A DNA stretch of 64,000 nucleotides. Source: Lanius collurio. Lineage: Eukaryota > Chordata > Aves > Passeriformes > Laniidae. A program made the translations under genes and the position numbers. The notes below the pieces were generated by a model. The model was not told the origin of the DNA. It ran no database searches and was given only the letters and a program-made list of their open reading frames with translations. The first letter of the stretch is position 1. Every line of letters starts with the position of its first letter. Below, in pieces: positions 35,601-49,100 of this stretch. The stretch is from positions 35,741,788 through 35,805,787 of the forward strand of contig JACBWW010000004.1 in assembly GCA_020086605.1 (NCBI GenBank), written 5' to 3'.

Positions 35601-38600
35601 TCCATCATGACCAGCAAGTGAAAAGAAGTCCTACTGGCACAGGAAAGTGTCTCAGGTCACAACAGGATTAATCTTTTGGCTTGTTACCAGAAACACTCCC
35701 TTTACTATTTGTTATCTTAGGAAACTTGGGTTTTGCCAAACAGACCATTTGCTAATAGGCAGTTACCTGAACCATTCCTGTGCCCCTGCTAGTATGTTGG
35801 TACTGCTACCTGTGACTCTAGAGCACAGATCAGCAGCTGTAACAATCTCCCCTCTTCAGCAAGGTCTGCCCTACCATCACCGTGTGCCTCCAATCTGAAG
35901 GCCCCCACTGCAGGCTGACAGTACAGGGATCAGAAGCACAGGATTCCTGCTAGATTCTCACACAAAGTATCTTCGTATCTCTCCCAGATCTGCATGTCAG
36001 GGAGGTCAAGGGAGGCAACTCAGCCAAACCATTTGTTACAAACAGATGGGGCTAGCTGAGCCTGGGGTCTCCAAACTCAGGGGTACAGAATCACACATGC
36101 TGTGGCAGCAGTGACACAGCCACAAAAGGTTACTCCTGGACCCAGCCTCTGCCCTAGAAGAAGCTGTACTTCCACCAGACCATCCCAGGGTCACACAAGA
36201 CCTTGTGCCCTGCTGGAGCACAGTCTGCCTGCCTGCTGATGAGAGGAGCATTGTCACAGACAGTCTGAGCATAAACATTTCACAACATCCTGAGTTTCAT
36301 GCCACAGATGCCACTTGACACTACCAAAGCGTACAAATCAAAAGAGAGTCAGAACTATAAAAAGCTCCTGAGGAAGGGACTCTGTCTCAAGCAGCCCCTG
36401 TTTCCAAAATGATGACATATAGAGGGCAGGAGGGCAAGAAAAGTCCTTAAGTACAGGACTTTAAACCACAGATATTTTGAGTAATTTCCTGCTATTCAAC
36501 AACATTCACCTCAACCACATTTTCCCTCTCCAACATCATGGTAAATCATACAAATAGTTTCACATTTGTAACTGGCAGCACCTGGCGACAACAGTCAAAC
36601 CCCTTGCTTCCTTGATCACTCTGAGAATGCAACTCAGAAGCCATTTCAAACCTTGCTCTAAAACAGTCAGTCCCAACAGGGGCTGCTGTACAGTCTCCAA
36701 GATGTACGGCAGCATTGTCTAGCACTTCTTCCTTTCACCTTTACAGAACGCTCTCCACATTCCAAGCTCATCCTACAAGAGATAAAAAGTGGAAAATAAA
36801 GTACAGCAGTAAAGGGCAGCGCTGTGAGGAGAAAGAATAACACATCATGAGCTGTTACAGAAGCTGCAGCAAAGCTGCTTTGTTCCTAGTCTAAGCATTT
36901 TAGGAAGTGAAATGCCACAATAAGAAATCTCAGCAGACAAGGCTGGAAAACAAAGGGGTCCTCTAGAAAACACTTAGCCAGCTGGAAGAGATATAAAAAA
37001 AACTCTTGCTAGCCCTTCTGCGAAGATGGCCCTGAACTCCAAGGCAGGCTGCAATACAGAGGTGCTTTGCTACCCTGATGGTTGTTACATTACCATGCTG
37101 GCAAACCCAGCAGAGTAAATTTGAGCAATACAAGAACATTAATCAGTGATAGATCTGCCACCTGCAGTTAAGATCCCTCCTCCAACACCATCCCAAAAAA
37201 GGAAAACAATCAATCAGTCCTTCAAAGCAATACACATGTAGGTTCTGGACAGAACTGTTTCAAGCCAAGAAGAACAGACATATGGGATATGTTCCCTACA
37301 AATTTGGCAGTTAAAATAGACAGCAAGACTTTGAAAAACTGGGTCTGTTTTGGGAAAAAGAGGGGCCTCCTTGGAGTCTGCAGACCTATGCACAGTGGTC
37401 TGGAAAATGGGTTCAGCTGAACCTGAACCAAGAGAGGCTGGGTGGCCCTTTCTACTTTCCTGAAAAGGTCTCCTTTTCTATATTTAGAGCACAAATATTT
37501 CAGAAGACTATTTGATGAAGGAATGCTAGAAGAATAAGATAGAAAAGAGTAGTTCAGAGGTATTTATTTTAAAATAAAAAAGAACCCAGAATAACTAATG
37601 TACTAATAGTCCAATGAGCCTCAGTGCAGACATAAATGATCCCATTTCAGAGGATAAAAAAAAAAGCTGCCTGTTTCATCTTTAATCAGTAAATCATGAT
37701 TGAGACTAAAATTACTTTTTACTAGGATTGCAGACACAATTTTTCTTACTTTCTTCTGTCCCACTGCGTTGTTGTCTTTTCCGCCACAGCCCACCTGGTT
37801 TTACTTCACATCAGCTCCACAATTTTTAATCAAACCAAACTTATCAATCACTTAAAACTACAGCAAGGGGTCTCATGCATGTTACCTGGGCAGGTTATGG
37901 CTGTGACACATGGCTCCCTGTGCCCCCAGGATACACGCCCACCTCTCACTAGTGCAGCAGCTTGAAACTCAGCCCAGCAAAGCCCCACTGCCTGCTCCTC
38001 TGACAGGAGAACCACCCATCATAGGTCACCAAGGCTCTCCACTGAGATCCTGGGTATGGGAATAATCATCAGACAGTAACACAGCTGCTGACCTGACACA
38101 GCTCACACACGGCTGCACAGGCTGTTCTTCCTGACAACAAACACTCTGTGGGGAAGGCTGTCTCTCTCTTCTGGGCAAACAAGGAGCAACTGTTTAGGTT
38201 CCCGTGGGACAGCACCGGCTGCACAGCCATCTACTTGTATACACACCGGTGGGTCTTGCTGGTAGCTGACAGCTGGGATAGGAAGAGGTTTCCTACCTGC
38301 CTGAAGCTACACAAAGCAGGAACCTAGTGTTTTACTACAGGATCAAGTCTAAATCACTGCCACAACAGCCTCCAAAGCTTCAACTCAACAGACTGGTAAT
38401 GAATGCAGAAACACTCAGGCTCTGAGGCCACCAGCAGGACTGCAGCACCAAATCAAAGAAGTCTTTGAGGTCTTGGACTCAAGAATTAAAGCAGCTTGCC
38501 ATTCCTCAAAATAGCCCTTCTTTGAAATAGCCTCTTCTGCCAAGGCAGCAGCCAGTTCGATGCACTTTTTGACATTAAAAAGTTCCCATGAAGTTTTGGC

Positions 38601-41600
38601 AACTGCATTTTTGTCACCTCAGTTTCATTCCAGGAAGCCGTGAGTCACACCTCCCCCAGGGAGCAAGGGCGAGAGGAAACTCTGACATTTCAGGTCCTCT
38701 CACATCAGGCAGGAGAAGCACCAGCAGCTGTGGGCATCACCTCCAAGCCCTCAGGAACAGCCAGGACCACCCCCATTTTATCTGCACTTCACAAGGTGTT
38801 CTCACCCCTGGAGGATTTGGTGCAAAGGAGCTGCTGAGGTCTGTGCACAGGGAGCAGCCACCCCTGCAGCAAGTCCCACAGAAGGGCCGGGGCTCACTTG
38901 CAAGGCTGGTCTAACACACTCCACTCACCCACACCACCATCCTGCAGGAACTTCTGTTGCACTTGCAGCCTCTTCCTCCACTTCTATGCAGTCTCTCCAC
39001 ACAAGTGCAACAGACCCTTAGGAACTAGGGAAGGGCAGTGCCTTTACCTTGTTTCACACAGCTCACCAGGGCTTCTCCACACAGCAGTGCTCTAGCACTA
39101 TCCCACACAGCAGCTGCTGAGCAAAAGTCTTCTCTAATTAAAAGAGCTTCCTTTGGGAATAGGCAGATTTACTGCACAACTCAGAGCGCTCTTTAGTTAT
39201 TCCATGTGCATACCTGCAAGCCTGCATCAGAAAGGGACTTGAATGCAAAGAAGAGTCCAGCAGTTTCTTAGACTGTTGGGGAAGTACATTTAGACAGCTG
39301 GACTTTTGGCTGGTTGGGGTTCCTCTCTCCCCTGAAAGACTTCAGAGGTGAGCATAATTAGAACTCCTGCCTGCCTTTTAAGCCCCAGTTTCTTCAAGCA
39401 TGCAGCACAGATGCTGCAGAATAATTCCCATATCGATTTCGTCAGAGCAAAATTCAAAGTAACCTGCAGGTCAGCAGTCAGTCTCATTAATCCCAGCCTC
39501 CCTCTGCTTTTGTGTTTTACAGGGAGTGTAGATCCATGACACAGAAGAAAGGGAGAGAGGGGACAAGAGACCAAGGAAACACACTGGGAAGTTGAGGACA
39601 TTCCAGCAAAGCCACTCAAGACTGACTCATCACCAGCAACTTCAATCCACAATGACACCCACAACAGACACATGACCAGTTCCACGGCAGGCAAGAGGAT
39701 GCTTTGTGCCACACCATTGCATGAAAGAAGCCCCAGCCAGAAAAGCACCTTTTTCTGCAAAGAGTACTCTACAAATTAATTGATTACAAGCTGAGAGGAG
39801 AGGAGTAGAGCAATCTGCACGGCGACTTTCGAAAGCAGGCATGTTAGCTCTGGGGACCAACATCCAAAAAATCCCTTGATACTGCCACCACTGAATACAG
39901 AACTTCTTTCAATTTCTTTCCACACACATTCTGAATAACATTAAGTAAACCATCTGCAGAACCAAGGAGAAATCAGAAAAAAAATCATGTAGGAAGGGAA
40001 TAAGCCACTCCCAACACAAATATTCTTTCCTCTATTACTAGAACACTTAGAAACTGAAATGCCACAAAAGGTATAGAAACTTCCCTGGAAAGGTCTAACT
40101 AGAGCACTGAGGCATTTTGTGCAGTACTAGACATAACGTAGTTAATTTAGACTTCACAACTGATTCCCAACAAAACTGCTAACCACCTATCATAGGAAAC
40201 ATACCAACTCCAGGCATTTAGGATTTGTATATTCTTATATTATGGGATGACAGCAGCAGCCCTTGAAGTCCTAGTCAAGTGCCAGGACACCCTTTCCACA
40301 CCTGCCTTCAATGCTGTTCCAGATGCCCTGCACCAACACAGCTCAGGTGATGGCCCCACCGCAAGCCAGTGCACAAAACCCCAGAGGCAGCTCACTCGAA
40401 CCTGTGCCAGTCGGGTACACCAGCCCAAGCGAAAACAACATCCTGGAGCAGGCTGCTTTTAAAACTAGACAGAAAAGGTGCCACATGAAGCCTCTCCTGT
40501 AGAGGCAGAAGCCGAGGGCATCAAATTCCTGTGTAGCCCCTTGAACCCATCCTGGTGATGGCACAGAAACCTCGTGGATCACAGAGGCAGTGACCAAAAC
40601 AAGGTGCTGGAGAAGAATATGGTCAGATCCAGCAACCATAACACCTTTTCCAGAACAACTCTGGGAAACAGCCTACTTCATTCCCAAAAGGCAAAGCTAC
40701 TTTACAGCATGCTCAGTCCTTGCTATGCAAACCCCTCTAATATCTTTCCTTCCCCTTTCCCAAACTACCTCCACGGCAAAGGCTGGGGAGCAGGAGGGAC
40801 CAAGGGCAGTTTCCAACTCCAGCTGTGGGAAGATCAGCTCAGCTTAAGGTGTGTGGCTGCAGCTCTGACCGGTTATCCATTCTTTTGCTTGCGTATGAGA
40901 GACTGAATCAGGCTTGTTTTGCCTACAAAGCGAACTCCCCATGATGTAACTGCAAATCTTCAGGCTGCTGGATATCCTAATGTATGCAGTTTGTTTCCAG
41001 ATCAGCATTTCTCCAGTACACATGGCCATGGGATTATCATCATACTGGAAGAGATCAGCAATCTGCTTACAGCTCAGTAATAATTTTGTAGTAAAGGGTA
41101 AAGCGCTTTCACAATGCACCTGCCTCAAGGTTGTGCTGCAAAGAAACTAAAATCAGCAGCCCAGCAGCACCCTTAACAAATTCCACCAGTACTTCCCTTA
41201 TGTGTTCTTCCTCTGGTCCTTCTCAGCTCCTGAGCTCCTTAAAGACAAAGAGGGCGCTTACCACACCAGCAACTTTCAGAAAGTAAGTACATGTACTGGA
41301 CTTTAGCTTGACTTTTTTTTAAGTGGTGGTGTCCCAGTAGGCGGTGTCCCAGTTCCGAAGCTCCATCAAGGAGACAAAGAACTAGAGCAGTCAGCCAGAC
41401 AGCCTGTGCACGCACCTCTTCCCACAGGACAAAGCCTGTCCCCAGCTTAGTCTCCTTCCCTTTCTCCCCTGTATTTACTTTGGATGAGCCACAAATCATC
41501 CAACTTCCCTGGCTCTGTGATGTTCAAAAGGACACATGCTTGGGTTCAGAGTCAGAAGTCTCCAATCCCTGTTCCCATCCCCGCAGGCTACTGTTTTGCT

Positions 41601-43607
41601 CCCTTTTCCTGTTCTGATCTACCAAGCAGTCCCTTTCGCAGAGCTGCCCACAGTAACGCCTCATCTTTCTTCAAGAAAATTAGCTAGCTCTGAATCTGTC
41701 AGTGCACACAAGAAGTGATTTAAGCCATCTCCACTACGCAGTTCCTTTGCTTCACTTATCACCCCATCTAGACTGAAGTCAGCCATTAACTGCTTCAACG
41801 TTTCCAAAGCCCTGATAGCCCAGAAAGCTTTCAGCAAATAGGCTCTGCCACAGCCAAACAGCTGTCAAGGAACTACTGGCCCTGACTGTGCCTCCTGTAT
41901 TATTCCTTAAACCATGCCAAGAGAGCCTGTAATTTTTAGCCTTTCCTCCATTGCATTCCCTCCAAGAATAGAGAAGAGCCAAAAGGAGACAGAGGTGGTT
42001 AGGTAAGGATTGCATCTCATTACACAGTTGCTAAAGAAAAGGCAGCTCACGAAGCCATCCCTTCACACGAATGTCATTAATCAGTAGCCTGCAGAAAGCT
42101 CCAATCCCACATTCCTCCAACAGATGCATTAGTGCAAGTACAGAGTTTATTTCTTTGCCCATTGAAGCTGACAACCACATGGTGGGGGGCAGGCTACTGG
42201 GTCTAGCTGATCTCTGGATGGTATGATCCATGTTCAGAGACAAAGGAAGGCAGGGAAGGAGAAGAAGGGGACACAGATGTCATGCTCCTATTTTAGAGAG
42301 ATGAAGTTAAGGCACACTAGGGTGAATGCCATAATTCCTGACAGTAATAAGTTAGTTTTGGTGCACGTAAGTTTTTCCACAGAGGAAACTGAGAAGTAAG
42401 TGCAAGAACTGAGGCTCTGATCACCCCTTGTTCCACAGACCCACTGGAAACATTGCTACCTCCTCCAGCCTTCCAAGTTAGTCAAACAGACCCACGCCCT
42501 CTAGCACCTCCCACTCACCAGCCAACGAGACCAGGAAGAAAGTGGCTGCCATGCCACAGGCAGCATTAAAGTGAAGCAATACTTACAGCTTCAGATAGCA
42601 TGGCGCAAGATCCAATTCCCAGCATCACCTTGGCATTCCCGTAACAGACCCTATCCCATCAGTGCCCAAAGGTCTTTGTGGCAATGCCTTTTGCCTGTGC
42701 TGTGGGCTTCCTGCTGTAACAATGCCAGCAGGCACCAAGAACCACAGCCGTGTTAAAAAGTGCCCTGGGGCCTGTGGTTGCCAGAGGTCTGCAAAACTCC
42801 CACTTGCATCCCTCTGACTTAAACATCTACTGGATGAACACCTGCAGTCCTGGATGGACCCTTCCTGCCTTACAGCTGTGAAACCAGGACACGGAGCAAC
42901 AGGAGTGATAAAACCTTTCCTTGGTTACAGTCAGATGAGAAATTTCATGTGAAACTCCCCCTTGCACTTCCCAGAGCTTGACGCAAAGTGGTTTGAGTAT
43001 CAGGGACAAGAAAACCCCCATGGAGCTGTGGAAAGGCCTTGTTAGAGCATTTCCTGCACCAGCTTACAGTTGTAGGTCACACTACATCTGCCTGTCACCC
43101 GAGAACTAAAATAGATACAATAACAGTGATGAAGAGAGTCCAGATGAGCCACATCATTAAAGCCGCTAAATCCTCTTAAGGGAGGAGCTTCCATGCAGCA
43201 GGACAGAGATTGCCCACAGGAAGGGCTCTCTCCAGGCACTCGCCTTGAGTCTTGCTCTATTTCAGTCACACACAGGTAAAAATCTGACCAAACACTGCAA
43301 GACTTCACCCAGCCCGGCAGCACAAGGATGACAACGTCATCTCAGGGGTCCCCAGAGCCCCTGGCAAGGATGGAGAAACACAGGTTAAGAGGGGTTCAGG
43401 TCCAAAGAGGCTACACCAAGTGAAGATATTTTGGCAGCAAGATCCTTCTATGAAAGGGGTGTTAAAATGACACAATGCTAGGAGTGAGGAGAGGCTACTT
43501 TCTTCTCTGAGCCACTCCAAATCCACACATAGGTTTGCAGAGCAGTTGGCAAAGGTTCTTTTCATCTCTGTAGGCAGCCCAACATGAGCAAGCACCCATG
43601 GATTTTC

Positions 43608-43624
43608 TTTTTTTTTTTTTTTTT
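43608..43624. repeat. T17 homopolymer
   Basis: An uninterrupted run of 17 T followed by ATTTTG. On the minus strand it reads as an A-rich tail. No recognisable retrocopy body lies beside it, so it is called a simple repeat. Confidence 0.9.
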
Positions 43625-44123
43625 ATTTTGAAAGCACAACTGCAGCTGTTGGAGCTCCTGCTCCAACCAAAGGACCAAAAACAAGTGTAAATGTTAAAAA
43701 CCACCTCACCGTTGCAAGAGGTTCTGCTATGGAACACTGGCAGGTCTTCCACCGCCCATGCAGTGACACTGCTGAATGGGTCACTGACTGTACCACCCTG
43801 TGCCCTTCTGCCTCATTAACACTTTCTTCCCACTTAGTGCTCATGATCTATTTAGTAAGCTGAGTAATTTGTCATTTTTACAGTCTGTCATATACTTGAC
43901 ATCAGCATACAGCAGCACACTACTGAGACTGCTCCTCTCACTAGACACTTCCATCTAGATTTTCAGAGCAGTGTTTCTACACTTTGACCTTGTGGTCCAC
44001 CAAAATGATACTAGCCACAGGCTTCTGCTTGACGGTTCTCATGCAGCGAGCAAGCTTCACAGCAGCAGGTTCACATCTCAGGCTTTAAAGGGGATTTTTC
44101 TCAAGCCCAAGATGTCTGAGAAA

Positions 44124-44149
44124 GTAAATAAAAAAAAAAAAAGAAAAAA
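44124..44149. repeat. A-rich homopolymer tract
   Basis: TAAATA is followed by A13 (44130-44142 being pure A), then G and A6. No adjacent retroelement was recognised. Confidence 0.85.
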
Positions 44150-45407
44150 CATGGAGAGGAAGTATCACTGGTGGCAGATTTCAAGACAGCACTCTTCAGC
44201 TGTTCACCCTTGCTTGCACAGAAGCACAAGGTTGTTGTCAGAAGCTAACTACCAGAGGCCTCACAAGTGGTGGGATGTATTACATCCCTGTGAACCTCTA
44301 CTGTCAACAGCAGCTCAAACAGCTCCAAGAGCAGCTCTTCTCCCCAGCCACTACCTTTGAGAGCACTGCAATAGAACACTGTCCCTCCCTTGCACAGCTA
44401 GTAAAGTTTCAAGCTCTCATCTTATACACAATATGCTAGAGCTTGTCCAACACATAGGAACACTTTATCCTAAACCAGCTTTGCAGTTTATTGAAGCCAA
44501 TGCTTAGATTTCAGGATAGTTTGGTTTGTTATTTTTTTGTACCAAACACTCCATTTTACATTAAAGCATACACAGCAAAGCTCTAATGCTCTGGGGCAGA
44601 ACCACCATGCCTGGAGTGTAACAAGCCGCCATCCCCTTATGCCCCTTATCAACAGATTTGTTACCAGTCACATTGCAAATGCAATTCGCAGCCAACATCC
44701 ACCCAGCTGCTGAAATGCAAGCACTATTCTGAACTGCTCACAAGGCTCTTAAAAAGGGGCAAAAGGGACACGGCAGGCTGGGCCAGCACGAGATTTCTAT
44801 AGTCGTAATAGGGTAAGATCGCTACAGAAGCATCTAATCCACATCCTGGAAATCAGTCAAGACAGAGCCGACTGAAGCCAGCTGTATACCCGGTCTCATC
44901 AGCAGGCAGCAGAAGCATACGGCCGATATCCCCGCTCAACAGCAACCCGCCGAGCCCGCAGGACCCGCTCCTGCGCGCAGCGGGTCTGCTGCACCTGGCC
45001 ACAGCCCCTCTCAGGTCACACACCCGCTACGCCAGGGATCACAGCTCAGCCCCCGACCCGAGTGTGGAGGGGCGCGCCTGAGAACGCCCAGCAGCGGGGA
45101 CTGACACCCCGAGAGGCTCCCCCGGCCCCGCACGCACCCTCGCCGGGAGGGGCGCGGGACTCCCCGAGGCTGCCGGCCCCCGCCGGGGGCTGCCGAACCG
45201 CGCCGGGGGCCCCGGCCACCAGAAAGCCCGGCAGAAAACCCCCGGGAAGTCCCCGCCGGGCACGGCCCCCGTCCCGCCACGCCGAGACCCCCGGGTCAAG
45301 GGGAGCGGGGTGTCCGGGCGCGGTGGAGGCAGTCCCGGCCCGCGCCTCCCCTCCCGTGCCGCCCCGCTCCCCGGCCTCTCCGGGGCGGGCGGCCGCAGCG
45401 CGCCTAC

Positions 45408-45474
45408 CTGCTCGGCTCGGCGGGCTGGGCACGGCTGAGCTCGGCGGAGCACTCCCTCGGTTACCCTTTATCTC
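45408..45474 (-). other. CD82: probable 3' part of non-coding first exon of CD82, running into an assembly gap
   Basis: On the minus strand the CpG island contains GCCGAGCAG|GTAGGCG, a strong donor consensus at 45408/45407. The sequence 5' of it is GC-rich with no ATG-started frame leading into the CD82 frame, which suits an untranslated exon. The transcription start is not visible and may lie in the gap, which begins at 45475. A transcript is needed to confirm it. Confidence 0.5.
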
Positions 45475-45835
45475 NNNNNNNNNNNNNNNNNNNNNNNNNN
45501 NNNNNNNNNNNNNNNNNNNNNNNNNNNNNNNNNNNNNNNNNNNNNNNNNNNNNNNNNNNNNNNNNNNNNNNNNNNNNNNNNNNNNNNNNNNNNNNNNNNN
45601 NNNNNNNNNNNNNNNNNNNNNNNNNNNNNNNNNNNNNNNNNNNNNNNNNNNNNNNNNNNNNNNNNNNNNNNNNNNNNNNNNNNNNNNNNNNNNNNNNNNN
45701 NNNNNNNNNNNNNNNNNNNNNNNNNNNNNNNNNNNNNNNNNNNNNNNNNNNNNNNNNNNNNNNNNNNNNNNNNNNNNNNNNNNNNNNNNNNNNNNNNNNN
45801 NNNNNNNNNNNNNNNNNNNNNNNNNNNNNNNNNNN
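45475..45835. other. assembly gap (361 N)
   Basis: A run of undetermined bases in the middle of the CpG island. High GC content is a common cause of such dropouts. It probably hides the core promoter or the transcription start of CD82. Confidence 1.
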
Positions 45836-46110
45836 ACAATGCGACCTACTATCTGCGCTGCGCCCGGATTGCCCGTTCCGAGCCCGAGCTACTCGCTCCT
45901 CAAACCGAGTCACGCGTTTTCCATTGCCCACCTGTAAGGCCTTGGCCGCTGCCTGCTCCTCTCCACCTGAGACCACATCTCCCCGCTCCGCTCGGGCAGG
46001 TGGCCAGGCAGTGCGCTGGGGCCCTTTGCCCTGCTCGCTGCACTTGCCGTGAGCCCGTCCGCTCCCGTGAGCGCCCTGTCTGGCTCGTCAAGTAGGTGCA
46101 ACAAGCGCTC

Positions 46111-46138
46111 ACACATACACACACACACACACAAACAC
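46111..46138. repeat. CA dinucleotide microsatellite
   Basis: A run of about 28 bp of CA repeats with two interruptions, just outside the CpG island on the upstream side of CD82. It is likely to be length-polymorphic. Confidence 0.9.
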
Positions 46139-49100
46139 CCCTTAAACGTTTAAGGCCACTCGCAGCTTGTCTGGTCCTGTGAGACCAATGCTGTGGCTCC
46201 CTGCCCCGTGAAAGCAAGCCTGATGACCCACCGAAAGATTTTTCCAATAGGCAATTTCGCTGCCCGAGTGAATACTGCAAACATCACCCGGGCTGCGCAT
46301 TGTTACCCCTCCAAACTCCGTTAAGCTCTTGTTTGCCCCAGTGCCTCCAGCACTGTGAAGATGATGAGGTGTTCACATGCTGTGGCTGCTGTTTGCTCTG
46401 CTGACCACTGCCACTGCATTGTTTCCATGGGCTTCTCTGTTTTGTGTAGTGTATCCACTCTGCACAGCAGGCAGCAAGCTCAAACCACCAGCTCTTTGTT
46501 CTTGGCACGTGGCATAATTAGCCCAATGGGATCCTGCCTCCTCTCGACTGGCAGAACGCAAATAAAAATAAAAGTGATAAGGCAATCTAACAGTAACAAC
46601 AGTGTGATCTTCGGTCAATCCTCATTTCAAAGGTACTAAAACCAAACCCATCAAGCCAATCCTAAAATGAAAGAAGATCAAGAGGTCCCTCACCCTTCTG
46701 AGGAGCAACATTCCTCACTTTCACGTGTTCTGCTGTCCTGGCAGGAGGAGGACCAGCAAACTCATGCAGGTCAAGGTCCCAGTCCTGATTCCCGGGGTGC
46801 AGCAAAAACCAGTTTGGCTTTTGTACTGAGACAGGTGGCCACCTTACTCTCTCCTAACAAGATACCTCTTGGTCATCTTTCTGTGTCTGAAGACTGATTC
46901 CTTACTATGCCACTAGGCTTCAAAGAAAAGATTTTAAAAGATTGATTTCTAGGCTACTCTTTATTCACTGCATTTACTTGACTTTAGTTCTTACATTTAG
47001 AGCCCCATGCAGTCCAGACTTTCCCTGCAGCTCCCAATCATTTCCTCTGGTACCATATCCTCCTTCCCTTTCTCAGCAGTGGCTCTCAGCAGCCTTCCCA
47101 CTAGCCTGTATTTTATCCTGAAGACAGCTTTTTTGTCAGGACGAGCATGTGGTCATGTAATGGGCAAAGCCGGGCCACATAACAAGTCCTCCTTCAAGCA
47201 GGTTGGATAGCGTGAGGCAGGAGGGGCCATGGGAGGAGGCTGCACCTGGAGAGCAAGCGTCACTTGTATATGGCACCCTGGGCTCCATGTCCTCCTCCAT
47301 GCCACCAGCAGGTAACTGCAGGCTCATCAGCTGTCCTGAGGGCTCGGCTGGGGAGAGGGGATTGAAATGCAGGTGCTGAGGAAGAAGGACAGGAAGGTGG
47401 AAGTGAAATGACTTACTCTGCAAAGGGGTTTTTGTGGGTGTGGTCTCACCACCCCTATTTCTGCAGCTGTTCACAGCAATACCAGGCTATCCGTGGCCTG
47501 CAAACTGTCTATTTTTGCTCAGACTCCTTTCTCATACAAAAAAAATTTGTAACATCCCTTGTTAATGTCTAAGACGAGGACAAATTATGAATGAGAATTA
47601 TTTGGGGCAATATTGGAAAACTCATTTACAACCAGTCTTGAGGACTGTGTCTAGAAATCAGCAGCAATCCAGCATCTCTTTTCTGAATTAACCTTCATTA
47701 AAACCAATTCTATTCTCAAACAAAATATTAAAAGTACTTTTCCTTTACCCCTTCTTACTCTGTTATAGTTTTTGTCTTTAATTTAAACATCTGCTCAGGC
47801 TTATGCCTGTACTCTGTAAGCCAGAATGCTTACCTATAAAGACACAAGTCTTGGTGGGGCAGGTGAAATAGCATGTGCCTGTTCTTACATTTAGTCTTCC
47901 TCATCTGTGTGTTGACAGATTATCCAAGCCCACAGGTACTGAGCATGTAGCTTGTTTCTGATTCCTACAAAAAGTGTCCTACTTTGAGAAAGGAAGCCTG
48001 AGCTCAAAATATTTCCCCTGAGGATTAGTGCAAAGGCTGTTTCTTAAAGAAAGTGGGTCTTAAATAAAAAGTGATTACAAGGTGCGGTGCAAATGGATTG
48101 TACCAGCAGCTCTGGTGCCTGAATTCATTTGTGTCAGAGGCTTTGAGAACGAGATACATGTTAGCAAGGGCAGGGTGGGAATATGTATGCATCAGTGATT
48201 GCATGTATAGCTGGTTATGCTTGAGTGCCACTCGGATATGAACCAGTGAGTCTAGAGAAAGCATTAGGTCTATACCACTACATTTGCTGAGAGAAGGGAA
48301 TAGGTTTTAAAAGAGAGCTTCCAAAGTGCCTGAATTTTATTAGAAAGTCTGACGTGAATCATGCTCTTCTGAAGGCTTGCAACAGGGACTTGGCAGCAGA
48401 GGAGAAACAGATCTACTGAGATGTTGCAGCTAAGCTGCGCACAGATGGCAGACTAAAAGCCCAAGTATAAACAGCATCTTTTACAATGTACACATCGGGC
48501 TGGATTCTCAGCTAGTGATTAGACAAAAGTGCTTGTAAGAAAACACCCAGGCTGGAGAAACCCGCTATTATGTGGCATGTAAGGCTGAAAACCGAATACC
48601 ATTTCAAAGGCAGCCCAAGACCAGCCAATGGGTCATTGAGCCAAGCAATCTGTTTTTGCCTTGGGCCATCTTCATTTCAAACACGAAAACTATTCCCTGT
48701 CAAATGAATACTTTCTTTTTAGGAGGAATTAATCTCTGTACCAAATCGAGTCATGGCCAATTCTGTGGGTAAACAAGGGAAGTCTGCACGGGAGTCCAAG
48801 TCGTTGCGATGCAGCTTCCTACAGGTTCTGAATCATTTGTACACAAGGTCTGTTTCCTCAGGCGCAGGGGAATACTAATGCCCTGCACAGAGCTGGCTGA
48901 CTATGCTTTTATAGCTGCTTGCAGCCTTGCCCAGGGTTGTGAGAAGCTGCACTGTTCCCACTGCTCTGCAATGAAAAATACAAATATGGCATGGGTGGCT
49001 GCTAATTATGGGTGACTGATAATGATGGAGGGAGCTACGGTCCCCTCATTCTCTGTTGGTAAACCCATGTCTGGCTGGGTAGGGGCCATTCCTGGAAACA

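Larger units (their letters stand above)
26589..45407 (-). other. CD82: CD82 leader intron (about 18.8 kb), if exon 1 ends at 45408
   Basis: This spans from the acceptor before the first coding exon to the donor-like site in the CpG island. Human CD82 also has a long non-coding 5' portion, so a further untranslated exon may lie inside. I cannot place one from sequence alone. Visible contents are a CR1 fragment (26995-27437), palindromic repeats near 29297-29350 and 32528-32619, and homopolymer tracts near 43608 and 44130. Confidence 0.6.
44919..46080. promoter_or_regulatory. CD82: CpG island, probable CD82 promoter (contains the gap)
   Basis: CpG dinucleotides and GC content rise sharply from about 44919, peak at 45040-45470 and continue past the gap to about 46080. 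The rest of the window is CpG-poor. An Sp1-like GGGGCGGG lies at 45382-45389. The island sits at the expected 5' end of CD82, whose transcription runs leftward. Edges are estimated by eye. Confidence 0.75.

Noticed and set aside
43608..43624. T17 tract as the poly(A) tail of a minus-strand processed retrocopy
   Set aside because: No coding remnant or target-site duplication is recognisable beside it.
45039..45452. Minus-strand open frames of 128 and 137 codons in the CpG island
   Set aside because: Two frames overlap over the same GC-rich sequence, and both have CpG-driven Arg/Gly/Pro/Ala composition. The region fits promoter, exon 1 and intron start of CD82 better.
45062..45937. 291-codon open frame on the plus strand across the CpG island
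   Set aside because: It is open mainly because GC-rich DNA lacks stop codons, and about 120 codons are undetermined bases in the gap. Composition is Pro/Arg/Gly/Ala without any domain.
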